From Ischnura elegans (lineage: Eukaryota; Arthropoda; Insecta; Odonata; Coenagrionidae), in NCBI RefSeq assembly GCF_921293095.1, contig NC_060257.1:93981449-94045448 (forward strand): a DNA stretch of 64,000 bases, given 5' to 3'. Position 1 is the first letter of the stretch, and every line of letters begins with the position of its first letter. Shown in pieces: positions 11,451 to 22,560 of the stretch. The position numbers and the translations under genes are program-made. The notes beneath the pieces are model-generated. The model was not told the DNA's origin. It worked only from the letters and a program-made list of their open reading frames with translations, and searched no databases.

Positions 11451-12461
11451 CACAGTGGGCGGAAATCGGAAAAGTCCGGACATAATTACAAAATGGCTTT
11501 TTTTTAGTTATAAGCTTGAAACTTTGAATTTATACTCAAAAATGATTGCAATTTATGGATATGTACTTCATTTAACATAGATTCCATCCGTTACTGAAAT
11601 ACAGAGGCTCAAACGTGAACAGATTTCCATAAAAACGTCTTCAATTTTCTCTGAAAATCTTTCAAAGTATGTAGATGGTGAAGTTATGGGTGTATTCTTG
11701 CGGAATAAAAAACCACATAATCTGTTGGCATAGGGTTTTTTTCTTTAATTTTCCGTAATCTTAAAGAATATCATCGATAAATTGTTACCGTATAGTTACA
11801 AAATGGCGGACACTGTTTTTTGACAAAGTTTTACATTTAGGTGGAGTTTCAAATGAGTTTTCGGCAAAGTCACGCGAAGTAACTTATATGAGAGCATTTT
11901 TTGAAGATGTCTTGACGTGCTTATACAGTTATCATTGAAATAAGTTTGCGTCACCGGAAATTATATCGATTTTTCGATCGCGCGGCAGGGCTCGTCTCCG
12001 CGCGTCGGAGTTGGATTAGCCGCGACGTGGTAAGGTTATTGAAGATTTATGAGTTTTAACGCTCAGTATTCACCATTTTTATGTTTTGCTTCAAGACACA
12101 GATTCTCAAATGGTCAGCGGTGAAGACGTCGGAGGTTTTTCAGCCGAGGTAAGTGCACGTATCATTGAAGTTCATTTCGTTTTCTTTGGATCCGATCGAA
12201 GACCATGCTTCTATTAAAAGCGTTCAAATCTCGAAAAAAGTGAGTTGTTTTCCTTGGACTCATACAAAAAGACCTACCAGAGAGATACCAGCGGAGACCC
12301 TTATACCTTCTTCACTCTTCGATCCCTGACCCTCAGGATTCTACTTCGAAAACGGTCGTTTTATGACACCGCGGAGCGGAGCCTTTGACCGTCTTAACGG
12401 GGGTATTTCCACGGGAACGTCTAGGTTTTTAAAATGTGTATCATACCCTCAGTTCTACTTT
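11451..12461 (+). repeat. Left terminal inverted repeat of the Transib element
   Basis: Inverted copy of 17290-18300, with the last shared bases AGTTCTACTTT at 12451-12461. By eye identity is around 95 percent. It carries an ATGGCGG motif near 11804 within an ACAAAATGGCGGAC context, TATCGAT-type sequences near 11965, and the exon at 12110-12148. These features resemble arthropod core-promoter motifs (YY1-like and DRE-like), which is suggestive only. Confidence 0.85.
12110..12148 (+). other. Conserved 13-codon exon with splice donor, copy 2
   Basis: ATG at 12110 opens MVSGEDVGGFSAE, ending at GAG before GTAAGT (GT at 12149-12150). It points into the element, toward the transposase on the same strand. 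Compared with the other two copies it has YG to SG-type change at residue 3 (Tyr to Ser), with the donor unchanged. It is well placed to be a transposase leader exon, but no in-phase acceptor was established. Confidence 0.45.
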
Positions 12462-12572
12462 GACTTATAGATTACTCGTGTCTGTTACATATTTACCACA
12501 CATTCTTCCCCGTATACTCATTAGGACATTGGATAACCATGGGTTCTACAAATTAACCCTTGAACGGCTAGC

Positions 12573-12588
12573 GTGCCCATATGGGCAC
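12573..12588. repeat. 16-bp perfect palindrome, left subterminal copy
   Basis: GTGCCCATATGGGCAC is its own reverse complement. It sits 16 bp in from the left piggyBac end, preceded by CGGCTAGC. A subterminal transposase-binding role is inferred from position and repetition. Confidence 0.6.
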
Positions 12589-12945
12589 AGCTGCAGTGGT
12601 CTAAAGAATTTCGTATAAATTCCGACCCAAACATTATAGAGCATGCTGTTTTCGCCAAAAATGATTACAATGTATCACTTAATTCGGCTCGTGTGCTTAC
12701 GTCCAGCATTTGAACCTGCAGCTGACTGTGGCATGATAGATATTCTTACTCACTCTGTTCGAGGAGGCAAATGAGAAAAAATGGCGAAGTGTCTTCAGTA
12801 AATGCGATCTTTTTTCCTTTTTATTTTTTATACTCCGCTAAGTATTTAATCATATCCTCATAATGAATGTAGTCAACTTCGGTTTCTTTTGCCAGATTTG
12901 TGATATCTTTCGAATGAGACAATGAACTTGAATTTGTTTTTGAGT

Positions 12946-12961
12946 GATCCCATATGGGCAC
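12946..12961. repeat. Palindrome copy with one arm mutated
   Basis: GATCCCATATGGGCAC followed by GCTAGCCGG: the same block as at 12573 in inverted orientation, with changes at the outer end of one arm. Confidence 0.5.
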
Positions 12962-13439
12962 GCTAGCCGGTAGCCGGGGGTGTCTTTTTTGGCGGGTGTC
13001 CTTCGCTACAAACGTCGTTATTGGGTCTGTTATCAAATTGTTTCGATGTAAAACGCTAAGTTTTTGTCAATCTTTCATTTTTTCTTATGTAATTCGATTT
13101 TAACGACTTCAGTATTTTTTGCTGTATTTTTTTGTAATATTTCCATTAATTTTTAGTACAAAAAATGCATTTTATACTATTCAACACTTTTATTCATGGT
13201 CCTTGCGTTATACTTTGCTCAACTGTCTAGTATGAAGAATGATAGGGCTATTTTCTACCACTGGTATACATACCCAACAATCTAGGGCATGGTGGAAGGG
13301 GAAAGGATGTTTGATAAATACAATGATGAAGCTCATGGTGAAGCGCTTTGTATCGCGCATAAAACTTTGAAACAATAAAAAGTAGATTGAACCTTGATAA
13401 CATCGACCACATTGAACTCGTTATCAACTTTTCCAACTA

Positions 13440-14100
13440 AGTCCAATCCCTGGTTGTAAGTCGCAGGGAGACAATCTAGGCGAAAGTTAACAAGCAACCA
13501 TTGAACCCGCTGCTCCCATGCTTTCGCACGGGAGAAAAAAGGGAATATTGTTGTTGTTAGATAGAAGGACTATTCGGTAGTGACTGTCAAGTCACCTTGC
13601 CAATGTGTACACCCACTCACAAAGGTCACGATATTGCCACGTGTTACCTCAAAAATGGTACAAGTTAGGCAGCCAGCAGTGGTCTCTAGCTACAATTTTT
13701 AGATGGCCGGAACTGATCTCACGGATCAAAATATCAACAGGTACAGAGGTATGCTATCAGAGGTTAAAATGGTGATGGTCCACATGACGCTATCTCCTTG
13801 ATGCTGTCATTGTAAATGCCTGGATCTGTACGGAAAGTTATGGTTCAAATATACCGCAGTAAGCCTTCAGGAGAGAGATTGCACGAGTGTTTTTGTAACG
13901 AAAATGTACCTTTCCCAGACGTGGCGGTCGTATTTAACATTCCCTATCAAGTGCAACCAATCATAGAAAGTCTGATGACATAAGGTATGACGGCAGTGAT
14001 AACCAATTTGTCCCGTTTGATAGACGCCGACGTTCTTATGAAGAATATTCTTCCCATGCGCGCTCAGAATGTGCTAAGTGCCTAGGCCTTGCCTTCAATG
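13440..14100 (+). pseudogene. piggyBac-type transposase, C-terminal half, decayed
   Basis: Reading across frameshifts and stops gives the family order. Near 13540-13600 there is NIVVV then KDYSVVTVKS, the strand containing the third part of the catalytic fold. Near 13660-13700 comes VRQPAVVSSYN. Near 13707-13745 comes DLTDQNINRYR, the well-known GGxDxxDQ block. Near 13790-13825 there is YLLDAVIVNAW. Finally at about 14005-14090 there is RYDGSDN and a Cys-containing tail (ECAKCL), a relic of the C-terminal zinc finger. At least two in-frame stops are seen, so it is inactive. The N-terminal half was not recognised between 12590 and 13440. Confidence 0.8.
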
Positions 14101-14456
14101 AAATTCTAACTATCATACTCGACAATTGAAAACCACATTTTTTAGTATTCAAAGACTTTACTAGCAATATAGGACTAATTTTGTTAATTAACTCATTGAT
14201 AACATGTTTTTTTTATTCGATAACTGTTTTCAAATCTGAGTTTTACACTGTTTAAGTTCTTTGGACGGCCAAAAAAAAATAAATGTTTAAACCGAAAAAA
14301 TATGGTGTAATGATTTGAAATTACTTCAAATTGCCAAATAGAAAGGTATCATAGGTAAATGCAACAATATATACAGTATTACGCAATAAAAATGAGAACT
14401 ATGATGGTTCAAGCGATTTTTCGGCAGAATGCAGACCGGTGGCTGGAACGGCTAGC

Positions 14457-14472
14457 GTGCCCATATGGGCAC
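14457..14472. repeat. 16-bp perfect palindrome, right subterminal copy
   Basis: GTGCCCATATGGGCAC again, preceded by AACGGCTAGC exactly as at the left end, but in direct rather than inverted orientation and about 135 bp in from the right end. Confidence 0.6.
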
Positions 14473-14611
14473 ACCCCCTCTAGCAAGAACGAATCAACAG
14501 AATTTTAAAACAAAGTGCTTACGTGAATTACTGCTTGGGCAGTAATTAAGCAGTTTATAACGGAAAAACAAAATAAAACTCCGAAAAAAAACTCCGCTGT
14601 TAAAGGGTTAA

Positions 14612-15829
14612 TAGGGTAGTTTCCTTCATCAAAGAAAACAAAAGGCATTGATGGCGATTCGTTACCCACCATTAGTGTATTCATAATACACAAATTATTT
14701 GGTTTTTGAAATACCGGTTTAGACGAATGGCAAGGGTCAAATTTTATCCTCATTTGAAAAAGGCCAGATTGGCGCCCATGCGATTCCACTCCACGTGACG
14801 TCACAGGGGCCTAGTTTCTACACGAGAGGATAGGAGTTATGCATCGTCAGAGGCTACCAATGCATGCATGAGTCACAGAGCTCAGGGAAACATGTCTTAA
14901 TAATCACCTATTAAAACTGGCTAAGGTCGGAAAGTTTTCTTCGATTGATAAGGTATTAATAAACATTTTTTAAGCCATGCGCTACCAGACAGGAAGGTAC
15001 TCAGCTACCCGTTAGCATCCTGCGTCCTATCAGCGCTCAGAGCCTCGATCAAGGTCACCTACCAGGCGGGAGGGGGAACCAGAAATGCGTCGTACGGACT
15101 TTTTCCCTTCATTCCTACTTACGCGTCGCATTTTCGCGCGCTTGAAATTTTTCACTTTTCATTTGATCGCGAAAAATAGATATCGTCATTTAAAAATCTA
15201 AAAGCATGAAATACGTACTCCAGGAGTAATAATCTTTCGATTTAGGCAATAAAAAAATAATAGGAAACCACCCTATTGTTTATTTTTCAATTGTACTTAG
15301 GCTCCTTCCGCCATTCATATGAAAATGCCTCCTCTATTATACATGATTTGATATCTATAAAATAATATTTAAATTGGGGAAAAATCATTCACTCAGAAAT
15401 AAAATATTCTGCATTAATTAATCGCGGGGGCTGAATTTAAGACAAAACCCTGATGCTCTGGAATTTCTCAATGACTTCCTCACTATACTTCCTTCCTTAC
15501 AATATTCATCTTATGGCCATACCTTATGAAATGGGCAGTGAGTTCTCGAAACAATGAACGATTTTTGTGTCAATACAAAAATTGACTTGTTGAATCCATA
15601 ACATTTCCAGAATTTGTTATGTATCACTTTGCCGATACTTCAACGACAGTCGGTTGGTATTGTATTTTTGGAAAAATCTGTTCCTCTCAAATTGATTGAT
15701 TAAATAAAATTCCCCTTCAGGTTTATGCTACAAAATTCATATTTTATTTACCAGGCACTCCCGGGCGGCCAAAAAATTATTTCTCACCTCATATGTTAGA
15801 TCACTTAGAAGAAACATTTAAACGTTAGA
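14612..15829. other. Transib interior, no gene recognised
   Basis: AT-rich sequence between the nested piggyBac and the transposase remnant. If the exon at 12110 is spliced to the transposase, this lies within the intron. No motif was recognised. Confidence 0.35.
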
Positions 15830-16800
15830 ACTACTACTACTACTACTGCTGAGCTTGCTCTCGCAGCATCTGTGAGTTTGCGAGAGAAGGGAGATACTGC
15901 AGCAGCTCAGCTAATTGCAGAAATAACAACTACGACCCCTACTCGGGCTAAGAGAGTTCTTTCAAAGTGGAGGACGAGTGAAAAGGTCCACACTGAGGTG
16001 ACAGTGGAAGAGGCACTGTCATTGATAATTGCCTTTGAGTTGACCGAGAGTCAATATCGGTCTTTCCATGGGACAACTCTGAGCCATGGACACGAATTGT
16101 ATCCCAGCTATGACAGAATAGCGCTACCAAAAAAGGCAGCTTATAACGAAGGAATTAAAATGACTGAGACCATGTGCGAAGTAAACCTTCAAGCACTACT
16201 GAACCACACCATATCGGGAATAATAGCCTGCTTAGCCACCACTTCCACCACTCAAGAATTAAAATGTGAGGTGAAATGCATATTAGTCTCCAAGTACGGT
16301 TTTGATGGAAGTTCGGGCCTCTCTCAATATAAGGAAATGTTGCAACAAGTGGATGCTTAAGACAAATTCCTAGTCATGAGTTCCCTTGTACCTCTTTGTT
16401 TGATTAACGGCGTTATAGGTAACGGCCGAAGTTTTATTTCAACTTTCTCTTGGTTAATTACATTCATCTATAAACTTTTGATAAAGAATTTAACTTGCAT
16501 CGGAGGCACTTCTCATATCTAGGCGCTACAATTTTAAATGACACAATCTGGAAAAATCCAAGGCCGTCGTAGACACGATTTTTTCGTCCCATCTGCTTTA
16601 AAAGAAAAAAGAGACAAAAGAAGTTACAAAATCAGAAAGACATTATATTGAAAGGCAGGTGGTTGACCTTAATGATTTCAACTCTGGAATTCACACGATC
16701 AAGTTATGTTTACTATTGACAATGATCAACGCAAAGGTAATAATTATATTGCTAACCTTTTTTTCCTGATTTTTTCTTAATCTAAATGCCAATATAATTT
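15830..16800 (+). pseudogene. Transib (RAG1-like) transposase, N-terminal and central parts, decayed
   Basis: An open frame runs from about 15830 to the stop at 16358-16360. It reads like the Transib N-terminal region: EEALSLIIAFELTESQY, then ELYPSYDRI, then LQALLNHT, and finally FDGSSGLSQYK at 16301-16335, whose Asp (codon 16304) occupies the place of the first catalytic acid. Past the stop, further blocks follow in order: SLVPLCL near 16382, WKNPRPS then TRFFRPI at 16549-16595, and LTMINAKV near 16716-16740. In the last the expected Asp of the TMxDGKV-type motif is Asn. The C-terminal third is absent before the right end begins. It is non-functional as it stands. Residue assignments rest on remembered family patterns, not an alignment. 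Confidence 0.8.
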
Positions 16801-17289
16801 ATTATCCTACAGAAAAGTACAGTCATTTCAAAATCAAGAAAAACGATTGTTTTTAGTTTGCAACACACTGACGGACAGCTGAATCATGAGGTTCTAAATC
16901 TGTGGAGCAAGAGCGTCGGGTATGAATAACTTAGGAGATGTCAAGAATCGTACACCTGATATCGATAAATATTTTTTTGGTTTTTCTACGCTGCACTGCG
17001 ACATAAGATTTTTTGATTGCATATTGGATATATCGTATCGATTGGAATTTAACAAGTGGCATTTGATAATTTACATTTTAATTTGTTTTAGTTTAGAAAG
17101 GAATCATAATAAATTTTCAGTTAAAATTAGTAATATAAATTAAAATGTTGAAAACGTTTTTCAGGGATTTAAAAAAAACGTACTTACAGGCACATGGAAG
17201 TTTGAAATTTCTACAATACACAAACCAATTCAAATCATTTTCACAAATTCTGCGAACTTAAGAGAAATTAACTTTTCTTCACCACGGTA

Positions 17290-18300
17290 AAAGTAGAACT
17301 GAGGGTATGATACACATTTTAAAAACCTAGACGTTCCCGTGGAAATACCCCCGTTAAGACGGTCAAAGGCTCCGCTCCGCGGTGTCATAAAACGACCGTT
17401 TTCGAAGTAGAATCCTGAGGGTCAGGGATCGAAGAGTGAAGAAGGTATAAGGGTCTCAGCTGGTATCTCTCTGGTAGGTCTTTTTGTATGAGTCCCAGGA
17501 AAACAACTCACTTTTTCGAGATTTGAACGCTGTTAATAGAAGCATGTTCTTCGATCGTATCCAAATAAAACGAAATGAATTTCAATGAAACATGCACTTA
17601 CCTCGGCTGAAAAACCTCCAACGTCTTCACCATACACCATTTGAGAATCTGTGTCTTGAAGCAAAACATAAAAATGGTGAATGCTGAGCGTTATAACCCA
17701 TAAAGCTTCAATAACCTTACCGCGTCGCGGCTAATCCAACTCCCGACGCGAGGAGACGAACCTTGCCGCGCGATCGAAAAATCGATATAATTTCCGGCGA
17801 CGCAAACTTATTTCAATGATAACTGCATACGCACGTCAATAAATCTTCAAGAAATGCTCTCATATAAGTTACTCCGCGTGACTTTACCGAAAACTTATTT
17901 GAAACTCTACCTAAATGTAAAACTTTGTCGAAAAACAGTGTCCGCCATTTTGTAACTATACGGTAACAATTTATCGATGATATTCTTTAAGATTACGGAA
18001 AATTAAAGAAAAAAACCCTATGCCAACAGATTATGTGGTTTTTTATTCCGCAAGAATACACCCATAACTTCACCATCTACATACTTTGAAAGATTTTCAG
18101 AGAAAATTGAAGACGTTTTTATGGAAATCTGTTCACGTTTGAGCCTCTGTATTTCAGTAACGGATGGAATCTATGTTAAATGAAGTACATATCCATAAAT
18201 TGCAATCATTTTTGAGTATAAATTCAAAGTTTCAAGTTTATAACTCAAAAAAAGCCATTTTGTAATTTTGTCCGGCTTTTTCCGATTTCCGCCCACTGTG
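17290..18300 (-). repeat. Right terminal inverted repeat of the Transib element
   Basis: Inverted copy of 11451-12461, of equal length (1011 bp). In many places it agrees with the solo copy at 562-1557 where the left end differs, for example through 17815-17950. It carries the exon at 17602-17640. Confidence 0.85.
17602..17640 (-). other. Conserved 13-codon exon with splice donor, copy 3
   Basis: Minus-strand ATG at 17640-17638 opens MVYGEDVGGFSAE, ending at GAG before GTAAGT. It points into the element but antisense to the transposase, so here it cannot serve as that gene's first exon. Confidence 0.45.
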
Positions 18301-19070
18301 GACCGCCTTGAATCACTATATGCGTCGCATTTCAGTGCACCTCCCTTAGTTAATAGATCCCATTAGCACAAAAGGGAAAGTCCTGTATATGAGGTTGCAG
18401 GAAATGTCTGTTAAATTTAAAGGACTTGTGATGGAAGGTAGCTCTCAATTTGTAAATGTTACATTATTACCTGATCGACGTAAGAACGCCACATCGGTGT
18501 GTGAGGATAATTCATTGCCAAGGGAAGGAGCTCAATCTGTTTTAAAAAAATTATAAATGGAATGTAAATTTTTCAGGTTCAAGGGACGAAAATTTTAATC
18601 AATTTATAGAGAGAGTGGAAGAATTAGCTGCAGCCAGAGGCGTTGGCCAAGATAGTTTAGCGCAAGGAGCCGTAGATTTTTTTCTGGGGAAGCTCTTACG
18701 TGGTACCGTTTAGTTAGGTGTTCAATAAATACTTAGGCTGAACTTAAAGGAGCTTTGAGGACCGAATTTTTGCCGTGAGGCTATGAAGAGTCATTGTGGA
18801 AAGAAATTAGGAGTCGGAAACAACGAGCAGACGAGAGGGTTAGTACTTTCGAAATTTTAGGTTTTTTTGGCGCCTTAATAACAGAGTGGGTCGATCCATT
18901 GTACATTCGATGGAGAACCAATTAACCATATGGTCAATATATAGAAACGAGATTGAATTCCATAATTTTCAGGGTTTGCCCCGCTCGCAAATACAAGTCA
19001 AGCTTAATTGAATCTTGTCGACGATTCATAAAAATGGGAACCATTGAATATACAAGTACAAATATCCCTG
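18301..19070 (+). pseudogene. Decayed LTR-retrotransposon gag, capsid part
   Basis: This continues the gag interrupted at 11450. From about 18557 the translation WNVNFSGS then FIERVEELAAARGV matches the conserved opening of the Ty3/Gypsy-type retrotransposon capsid domain. It is followed in shifted frames by DFFLGKLL, a WYR at about 18700, and an EIRSRKQ-like segment near 18800-18830. A CRR-containing block near 19015 fits the capsid C-terminal region. Stops and frameshifts are frequent. No protease, RT or integrase part was recognised downstream. Confidence 0.65.
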
Positions 19071-20875
19071 CATCTTAAACAATAGTTCATATGTTAAAAC
19101 TAAAAACGAGGTGCGGATCAGTTTTAACAATTTACATCAAATTTTTCCCTGCTAATATTCATTACAATATTTCAACTAAAATGTCGAGTGTTTGAAGATG
19201 ATATTATATCGCTGTAGTGTAAAATATAAAGGTAATGCCCGCCACGTCTTCGATTTGCAACATGTTGTCTTATTTTTTTGTATTATTTAAACGCAGGACC
19301 TTGGGTATTTCATATTTTAGTTGAAAAAAAATTTTTTTTACAAGTTTTTGGTTTTGAAATTTTTTTTTCTTTAAACTTTAATTGGATTGAACTGAATTTC
19401 TTCTCCGCTCAAAACTTCTTACACTCATCAATGATTTTCACATTATTATTTTCATTATTATTTTTTTCACATTAATTTTTCCTTAAGCAACCTTTGACTG
19501 ATTTTTATACATTTGCTATTGTAAATAACGTAAAGGGAATGGAATTAAATTCACCGTCACGCATCTGAGATTTTGGTGCCGGTATTTAAATTAATACTTT
19601 CCGGCAAACAATGTGATTTACTATGTTGAAATTGATGCACACCATGTTATCGGTTAGAAACATGTCATTTTATGTGAAAATTTTAATTGATAAAAAATAT
19701 TTAATGGATTTAATTGAGATGTATTTTTCAACCTTTTATCAAAGAACTGATGACTTAAACTGAAGCTACCTCAATAGAAACTAGAAACAAATCCATTGAA
19801 TTGGTGGTCAGGGAGCACATTCGTCCAATGGTCTACGCAGCGTGGTTGACATATCGGAATAAGTCATTCCCTTCACCGTATCCCTGTGCAGCCGCCGACA
19901 TATTGTACATATATAGGTAGGTACTTACATACAGGACCCAACTCCCAAGCTGAGCGTTCCCGAAGGCATTTTAATGACAGAGTTTAATGAGGTTTTACTT
20001 CGATATCTTGTCGCACGCCTCATTCTATGTGCCAATTCAATTTCATTTGAAGTATTTATCCACTAAGGAAAGCATTAGTATTATTTAATATGGTATATTA
20101 AGCGATTGTAACCCGAAAACAATTATCGTCTCTTCCTACAATATTCTATACTGGCAGAGTTCGAGAAAAATAAACAATTATACATATTCGTGTGTCTTAA
20201 TTACTGGACCACTCCTCTTTCATTTAAAATGTCAATGCAATGTTGTATGCAAAGGAAAAATACACATACCGATGGTAAATAAATAATAATTTCGACCAAC
20301 GTGTTTCTATGGACGTCGTTCTTACGAATAGTATAGATATAACCACAAAAGACCGTTCATGAACCATCAGTAGCTATTGCTTCATAACTAGTACAATTGT
20401 TAAACAGAAATTTACGGAACCATCCAAGCAAACGTTCATAGAATTAAGTGATAATGGCGTGCGCACAAAAAGGCGTACTAATTCCAAACAGATGACAGTC
20501 GAAATGCGGATATCCCGGCTTGAACATCTCCGAGGCTTTCATTCCGCTGCGTCTTCCACCCTCCCTCCCTCCCGCCGCCCACAAATATCGATTGTCCCTC
20601 TTTGGCCCCCTCGCTCGCACCTAGATCCCATCCGCCCCCCTCCCAACCCCACCCCCTCCACACCCCCCACGCGGCGCGGAGCCATGAATGGGACTCAACT
20701 GCAACTGCGTATACCCACTATCACCAAATTCCAAAGTGAATGCCGTTTTTGGATTACTTCTTACGGGTATCACTCCGAGTCGACATGTTGGCCGACGTGC
20801 GCTGGAAAATGTCGCATTCGCTAAGATGCCACAATTCGAGTCGACTTATTTCATTGGTGCCAGTGTACACCAATA
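19071..20875. other. No gene recognised
   Basis: AT-rich. A C-rich tract at about 20560-20680 gives open frames on both strands through low complexity alone. No transposon ends were recognised. Confidence 0.3.
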
Positions 20876-20943
20876 TTTACATCATGTAGTATTTTTAATA
20901 TATGTTCTTACTCTCTGATTTCATTTACATCATGTAGTATTTC
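20876..20943. repeat. 48-bp minisatellite, left portion
   Basis: The block TTTACATCATGTAGTATTT begins at 20876 and again at 20924, a period of 48 bp. The array resumes with the same unit and period at 22561-22655, so the Penelope-like element lies inside it. Confidence 0.7.
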
Positions 20944-21060
20944 TTGGTTGAAGCTTTTGCGGCTCATGATGATTAAAAATAAGTCACATACGGGTGTATG
21001 CCGCGTGTCGTGATGGAGATAGCCCCGACGTTTCGCGACCGACTGCTGGTCACTTTTTCA

Positions 21061-22427
21061 AGTATTTAGCGAAATATTTAGCGAAAATTCGGCAACCTAA
21101 AGTAGAGGAAGCCAAATCGTACGTAAAGAACTCACAGCATTTCCTGCAAATCATAAAGGACGTACGAGTGAACCCGTAGGACATTCTCGTCAGTTTTGAC
21201 GTGACGTCACTTTTCACGAATATACCGGGGGAAGAGGCGGTCCAACTAATAGAAGAAAGGTTCGACAAGGACATCGCTTCTCTGACATCTATTTGCCTGC
21301 ACAGCACTTTCTTCCGATGGCAAAATAATTTCTACGAACAAGTTTCAGGGGCGGCGATGGGATCTCCCATCTCTCCAGCAGTGGCGAATATTTACATGGA
21401 ACACTTAGAAACAGTGGCAATCGAAAATGCTACGCATAAACCCAAAATTTGGTTACGGTATATAGACGACACTTTCATCATTTGGACGCATGGTCGACAG
21501 AAGTTAGAACAATTTTTTGAACATTCAAATACCCTTAACAGCAACATTGAATTCGCTATGGAGATAGAAGAATCCGGAAAACTGCCATTTCTCGACGTCT
21601 TGGTGAAGAAGAATGACAACGGAAGCCTAGGCCACGCCGTGTATAGAAAACCGACATCAACAAATCGGTATCTCCATGCCAGTTCTCACCACCACCCTGC
21701 TATATTAAACGCTGTGATGACCTCTCTAATTGAACGCTCGGTCCGGCTGAGTGACCCGAAGAATCTATCTTCAGAAATTATTAAGCTGAAATCCATACTA
21801 CGTCTTAATGGTTACGACAACGGAGCTATATCCCGAAATTTTAGAAAGATTATCAACAAGGACAACAGGAACAATTCCCAAGACGCAGAAGACATCATTA
21901 GCCAAAAGAAAGCCTTCCTCCCCTACGTGAAAGGAACGACGGATAAGATCGGTAACATCCTCCGGAAATTTGACATTAAAGCCATTTTTAAACCACACGC
22001 CCAAGTACGACACCTCCTCGGAAATGCCAAGGATAGGACGCCACTTCAAATTGAAGGAATATACGAAATCCCCTGCCGATCGTGAGAGAAGAAATACATC
22101 GGGGAAACCGGACGAACAGTCAAAACTCGGATAGAAGAACACAAGCGGGCCATTCGACTGGGTTACCCTTCAAAGTCAACCGTAGCGGAGCACGAAGCCA
22201 CCGGACATGCGATCGACTTCGAAAAATCAAGAGTCATCGCGAGGATAAAACATTTTAAAACCAGACTCATCCGCGAGGCCATAGAAATAAATAAAAACAA
22301 GAACAACTACAATAGAGATACCGGATTAAGAATCAGCAATACTTGGAACCCAGTCATCCGCAACATTTCATTATCTTCCCCCTCCAGTCCTAACTCCCCA
22401 CACCCTCCGCCCAACCCTCCCACCTGA
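21061..22427 (+). pseudogene. Penelope RT and GIY-YIG endonuclease, two nonsense codons
   Basis: The frame runs from the left arm through SFDVTSLFTNIP (catalytic Asp codon 21198-21200), AAMGSPISPAVANIYME, and RYIDDTFIIW with the Asp pair at 21465-21470. Next come LPFLDVLV, YRKPTSTN, and the GIY-YIG nuclease. That last part starts GIYEIP near 22052 and continues KYIGETGR then RIEEHKRA after a TGA at 22083-22085 that replaces what is probably a Cys codon. A TAG at 21177-21179 interrupts the frame just before the RT core. The frame ends at 22425-22427. Apart from these stops the body is well preserved, so decay is recent. Family: Penelope-like elements, which prime at DNA ends and use this nuclease. 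Confidence 0.88.
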
Positions 22428-22468
22428 AATATAAAAAGGCAGCAAAAACCCAATCCTATCACTATTCC

Positions 22469-22516
22469 CTTGAAAAAGTGACCAGCAGTCGGTCGCGAAA
22501 CGTCGGGGCTATCTCC
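22469..22516 (+). ncRNA. Hammerhead-ribozyme-like vestige in the Penelope end
   Basis: The right arm reads a stem GACC-AGCAGTC-GGTC, then GC, then GAAAC and GTCGG. This is the layout of hammerhead stem II followed by the invariant GAAA that is known from Penelope-like element ends. The expected CUGANGA core just 5' of the stem reads TTGAAAA here, so the motif is degenerate and probably inactive. The mirrored copy is in the left arm (minus strand, about 21015-21062). Confidence 0.4.
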
Positions 22517-22560
22517 ATCACGACACGCGGCATACACCCGTATGTGACTTATTTTTAATC

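Larger units (their letters stand above)
12557..14607 (+). mobile_element. Decayed piggyBac transposon nested in Transib
   Basis: The element is bounded by TTAA on both sides (12553-12556 and 14608-14611), the obligatory piggyBac target. The left end reads CCCTTGAACGGC and the right end, inverted, CCCTTTAACAGC: ten of twelve bases match and both start with the family's CCC. The interior carries a recognisable piggyBac transposase remnant on the plus strand. A palindromic motif recurs near both ends. It inserted into the Transib interior and is therefore the younger of the two. Confidence 0.85.
11451..18300 (+). mobile_element. Transib DNA transposon with 1011-bp terminal inverted repeats
   Basis: The element starts CACAGTGGGC (11451) and ends GCCCACTGTG (18300). 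It is flanked by a perfect 5-bp duplication GACCG (11446-11450 and 18301-18305), the size and GC-richness known for Transib. The two ends are inverted copies of 1011 bp each, far longer than the tens of bp usual in the family. Inside lies a decayed Transib transposase (15830-16800, plus strand) and a later piggyBac insertion (12557-14607). The outermost seven bases equal the RAG recombination-signal heptamer, in keeping with the known kinship of Transib and RAG1. The target was the gag of an older LTR retrotransposon, readable on both sides. Confidence 0.88.

Noticed and set aside
20459-20824. Open frame of 121 codons before the Penelope element
   Set aside because: Pro-rich part comes from a C-rich tract; no motif, no splice logic, antisense frame also open.
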